NCBI RefSeq assembly: GCF_030077875.1
Contig: NZ_JASEJT010000005.1
Location: 62,001-126,000, forward strand
Length of the DNA: 64,000 nt
Reading direction: 5' to 3'
Source: Mycoplasma phocimorsus
GTDB lineage: Bacteria; Bacillota_I; Bacilli_A; Mycoplasmatales; Metamycoplasmataceae
Shown here: positions 60,126-64,000 of the stretch, in pieces
Layout of the letters: every line of letters starts with the position of its first letter
Position numbering within the stretch: the stretch's first letter is position 1
The notes under the pieces: model-generated
What the model was told of the DNA's origin: nothing
What the model saw: the letters and a program-made list of their open reading frames with translations, nothing else
Databases searched by the model: none
Program-made: the position numbers and the translations under genes

Positions 60126-61568
60126 ATGAATAAAAATAAATTAAGAAAAATTCTTTTTGGAGTAGGTTTAAGCACAATTGCTATTGTTCCCTTAACATTT
60201 ATTATTTCAGAAGGATTAGAAGCTTCAACAAGATATGATTTTAAGCTTGAAGATATTCAAAATGGTTCATTTGGTGATGTTAAATTAAAAAATGAAATTG
60301 CTTTAGAAATTAATCAACAAGTAAATATAAATAGAGTAGAAAAAATTGTTGACATAACAAATGAAAAAGGTGAAATTGTTGATGCTATTGAATTTCCGAA
60401 AGATACTGATGAATTAATTATTCAAAAAGAAAAATTTGATGAAGCAATTAAAAAACAAATTCTAGCTAATATTAAAGATACATATTCGATAAATTCAATC
60501 GTTTTATCAAGTGATCAATTTAAAGATAAAAATTTAAAAATACCTTCAAAATTTAAAACTTTTTTAAGTAATGGTGCTTATTTTAAAATTGAGTCAGTAG
60601 CAAGAAGACAAAAACCTGCACAAGCAAAAAAAAGAAATTTAAATGATTTTTTCGAAAAAATTAGATTTACTTCTGAAAATAATAATATTGATGTAGAAAC
60701 CGTATTTTCATTAGGTCTATATACCAAATTTAATCGTAGAGTTCTTGGCGTTTTAAAAGAAATAACATTTGATTCACATCTTGAGCTTAAAAACTTACCA
60801 TCTGATATGAAAACTAGATTAGAAAATTCAAGATTTGATTTTAATAATCCTACTGTTAAAAAAATTAATGTTGATTGAGAAAAGATTCCTTGATATGAAG
60901 GCGAAATTATTTCATGAGCTGATGGCGACACTGTAAGTGTTAAAATTACTGCTAACAATAAAGTAAATTATATTGAAAAACTTTCTATAGGAAATGAAGT
61001 TAAAGTAAGAATTAGTGGTATTGATACACCTGAAAAAAGTGTAGGTAGAAAAAGAGCTAGTGAATTCGAATATCAATATGCTGAAGTTTCTTCAGCATTT
61101 GGACCACATTTTGCCAAAGCCGGTGAAAAAATTAGAATGATTGGTACCGGGTTAGATACATTTGGACGTGTAACTTCTGATGTTTACAAAGGTGCAAAAG
61201 AAGATGAATTTAATGTTTCTTACTCAGTTGAAATGGTAAGAAATGGATACACATTACCTATGGATGCTTCAGGGTTTAAAAAAGAACAAACTACACTAGG
61301 TACATTATCATATTATTCATATTTTGAATTAGGTAGAGCTCTTAAAGAAGCCGTTGATAAACAGGCAGGATTTTTCGTTGATTATCGTATTCCATTTTGA
61401 GCTTCAACATTTATTTATAAAATTAAACAAAATACTGGTTACACAATGTTCCTTGATACTAAGGGTGATGAATATACTGTTTGAGCGCATAGAAATGAAT
61501 TTTATGTAAGTGGTGAAACTAGTGATAAATTACCGCTAGACGAACATAAAGAAAAAGAAAAAAAATAA
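60126..61568 (+). CDS. Membrane-anchored thermonuclease (staphylococcal-nuclease-like, MnuA-type), 480 aa
   Basis: Calcium-dependent surface nuclease (family knowledge). An N-terminal anchor (about residues 9-28, no lipobox Cys) and a helical/beta N-domain of about 240 residues precede the SNase domain: ISWADGDTVSVKI (about 259), VRISGIDTPEKS (Arg, Asp and Glu of the active site, about 294-305) and the TFGRV loop carrying the second catalytic Arg (about 344). Starts 8 nt after the substrate-binding protein and ends 12 nt before msmK, so it is built into the transport operon. Confidence 0.9.
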
Positions 61569-61580
61569 GAGGAAGAATAT

Positions 61581-63665
61581 ATGAATGAGAAACAAATGAA
61601 AACAACTATTGAATTAGATTCACTAGAGTTAGAAAGATTGCAGAAAGAAATATTAACAAAAAAAGAAGGAGAAGTTGAATCTAAACCAGCTATTGAATTA
61701 CAAAATGTATCAATTGACTTTGGCGAAACATTAGCTGTTGATGATGTAAGCTTTAAAATTCCTGAAGGAAAATTAATTACCCTTTTAGGGCCATCAGGCT
61801 CTGGGAAAACAACTACGCTAAATGCTATTTCTGGTCTTTTAACAATTACTGGCGGAAAAATATTTTTTAAAGGTAAAGATGTAACCAAATTATCTCCTCA
61901 AAGAAGAAAATTAGGATTCGTTTTCCAAAATTATGCTCTTTATCCACACATGAGTGTTTATGATAACATTGCATTTCCACTAAAAAATGATGAAATTTGA
62001 CAATCAAAATTTAAAACAAAAAAAATAAAAGCAATTTTAGATATTGAAGCTATTTACTTAAAACATTTAGGAGCTTCAGAAGAAGAATTAAATACAATTC
62101 AAAATTTATTTAAAGTATACAAAGAATTACCAAAAGTAGCTGATATTGAATATTCAAACTACATTTCTGAATCAAAATACGCTTTAGAAAGTGCTAAAAC
62201 AAACTTTAAAATTTCTGAAATTCACTATAAATCAGATAAAAATAAAAATGCGCAAAGTATTTTAGAATCGCTAGAAAATTCAAAAAGACATTTTGCTAAA
62301 CAAAAAAGAGATATTGCAAGAAAATTTGCTATTTTAAAAGCTAATGGCGAATTACCAACATTTTATGAAAAATCAGTTGTTCTTCCAACAATTGAAAACA
62401 CAATGTTTAAGCAAAAATATATTGAAAATAAAGAAGAATTAATTGCAAAATTAGAATCACTTGAATCAACAGTATTTAAGTTAACAACAGAAGATAGAGA
62501 AAAATTTGATCAAAAAGAACAATTATTATCTTCAAAAATTGAATATAAATTAAAGGCAACAAGATTATTTTATAAAAACTTAATTAATAATAAATTAGAA
62601 ATAGAAAAACATGCGCCATTAATTGCTAAAGCAAAAGAATTATATTTAGAAGAATTAAAAAAATTTAATGAGGAAAAATTTGAAGTTAAAGAAAAAACAG
62701 CAAGATTATTACGTAATTTAAATATTTTACCTTCTTTAGCAAAAAGAAAATTAGATGCATACTGTAAAGAAATTGCTGCCAAGTATGATTTAAAAATGGT
62801 TATGGATCAAGATAAAAAATTTAATAATGTTAAACTTTCAGATGATGATCGTAATAAAATTTTTGAATTAAATAAAAACGTTATTTCACTTTCGGATGCT
62901 ATTCATAATGAAGTTATGGAAGTAGCAGAAAAAGTTGATATTAAAAAAATTCTTGCTAAAAGACCTACAAGGCTTTCAGGGGGTCAACAACAAAGAGTTG
63001 CTATTGCGCGAGCAATTGTTAAAAAACCAAGTATTTTATTAATGGATGAGCCCCTTTCTAATTTAGATGCTAAATTACGTATCTCAACAAGACAATGGAT
63101 TAGAGATATTCAAAAATCACTTGGAATTACTACAGTATTTGTTACTCATGATCAAGAAGAAGCTATGTCAATTTCAGATATTGTTATTTGTATGTCCACT
63201 TCAAAAGTACAACAAATTGGTTCACCAATCGAATTGTATAAAAAACCAAGTAATTTATTTGTTGCAAGATTCCTTGGGATGCCTGAAATGGGTATTTTAA
63301 AAGGTAATATAACTTCAAATGGTTTAAATATTTTAAATACTAATTTTCCTTCAATCGTAGTTAAAGGTAACACTTCATCTCAAATTCATGTAGGAATTAG
63401 AGCTGAAGATATTATGCTTTGCGATCCAGGAACTTTAGACTCATTTACAGGAACTATTCATAGCGTTGAAAACTATGGTAAAGAAAGTAAATTAATTGTT
63501 ACAGTTGATGAAAATGGAAGCGAAACTAATATTAATGTATTAGTTGATAATTCGAAAGAATTTATGGTTGGTGAAAATATTTCATTTACTATTCCGCTAG
63601 ATAAATTAAATATCTTTGATGTTGAAACAACATTAAGGTTGAATTATGAAAATAACAGAAAATAA
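61581..63665 (+). CDS. msmK: ABC importer ATPase (MsmK/UgpC-like) with a ~300-aa insertion, 694 aa
   Basis: Energises the sugar-type importer. Walker A GPSGSGKTT (residues 70-78) and Q-loop FVFQNYALYPHM (about 112-123) are normal. The signature LSGGQQQR only appears at 465, then Walker B LLMDEPLSNLD and switch His TVFVTHDQ. Between residues about 140 and 440 lies a Lys/Glu-rich helical insertion in the helical subdomain that ordinary MsmK lacks. The C-terminal regulatory TOBE-like beta domain (about 555-690) is present. One TGA Trp at residue 140. ATG 61581 follows AGAGGAAG; it overlaps the permease start by 20 nt. Confidence 0.92.
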
Positions 63666-64000
63666 TATTATAAGTAAGTCACCACTTTTATATAAATTTG
63701 GTGTAAAGCAAAATGCAAAAAAGAAATGAGATTCATTAGCTGGATCAGTTGTTGATAAAAAAACACCAGCTTACCAGCCGCTTCTTTTCCTTCTTCCAGC
63801 ATTAATTGTTTTAACAATATTTACAATTATTCCATTTATATTTAGTATCTTTTCATCAATATTTGTAATTAGAGATGGAAAAAGTGTCCTTTCACTTGAA
63901 ACATACTCTGCAGTATTTAATGATCCAGCATTTGCAGTTGGATTTAGAAACTCATTAATGTTCGGTATTATCGTATTACCATTAAAAATGGGTATATCAT
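63646..64000 (+). CDS. ABC importer permease (MsmF/UgpA-like), 3'-truncated by window end
   Basis: The first 118 codons are visible. The N-terminal cytoplasmic part (about 45 residues) leads to a first membrane helix LLFLLPALIVLTIFTIIPFI, typical of sugar-type inner-membrane permeases, then the periplasmic loop and start of helix 2. ATG 63646 lies inside the end of msmK. Gene order (binding protein, nuclease, ATPase, permease) predicts a second permease just downstream. Confidence 0.85.

Noticed and set aside
61581-63665. msmK as two broken genes
   Set aside because: The break at 61998 is a TGA Trp codon in the same frame; the long gap before the signature is an insertion, not a frameshift.

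Overview
The window is from a wall-less Mollicute that reads UGA as tryptophan. The DNA is very AT-rich, and almost every real gene carries in-frame TGA codons at positions where its family has Trp (for example, the codon after GAMEN in the M1 peptidase). All coordinates below use genetic code 4. The gene set (cysteine protease with a lectin-like domain, large paralogous lipoproteins, a sugar-type ABC operon carrying a nuclease) points to the Mycoplasma hominis lineage (Mycoplasmopsis and relatives). The species is not resolved.

Layout. 1-7.3 kb: a 5'-truncated M1 aminopeptidase with a 3' frameshift, an MFS transporter, an MtaD-like deaminase and a two-segment membrane protein. 7.3-14.0 kb: a complete F1Fo ATP synthase operon on the minus strand (atpI-like, B, E, F, H, A, G, D, C), mostly with overlapping or closely spaced genes, ending at a GC-rich terminator. 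14.3-15.4 kb: rplJ-rplL behind an L10-type leader RNA. 15.5-24.5 kb: a surface-protein region with a directly duplicated papain-like protease gene (one intact, one broken twice), the remnant of a lipoprotein gene between the copies, and two lipoprotein genes. 24.6-28.7 kb: yebC, a lipoprotein, rpsT, a NERD protein and a YgjP-like metallopeptidase. 28.7-32.4 kb: a heterodimeric ABC exporter. 32.4-37.0 kb: a tightly overlapping minus-strand operon (M17 aminopeptidase, small membrane protein, tsaB, tsaD, fused msrA-msrB). 37.2-41.1 kb: lepA, then D-lactate dehydrogenase with a MIP channel directly downstream. 41.4-50.5 kb: a 900-aa SGNH hydrolase followed by three large lipoproteins of one paralogous family. 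50.8-51.2 kb: four tRNA genes (Asn, Glu, Val, Gly). 51.3-56.8 kb: a catalytically degenerate GH13 protein, holA, cdsA and two tandem DHH phosphoesterases. 57-64 kb: a lipoprotein, then an ABC importer operon (large substrate-binding protein, thermonuclease, MsmK with a very large insertion, permease cut by the window end).

How the parts fit. Housekeeping functions (ATP synthase, ribosomal proteins, tRNA modification, LepA, HolA, CdsA) alternate with surface biology. The C-terminal half of the SGNH hydrolase appears homologous to the helical C-terminal region of the neighbouring lipoproteins. A decayed relative of those lipoproteins lies between the two protease copies. The family therefore appears repeatedly beside or fused to secreted hydrolases, which is the most original pattern in the window. 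The nuclease-ABC operon is a plausible nucleic-acid scavenging device, and the lactate dehydrogenase/MIP pair a plausible production-export pair. Both functions are inferred from gene context.
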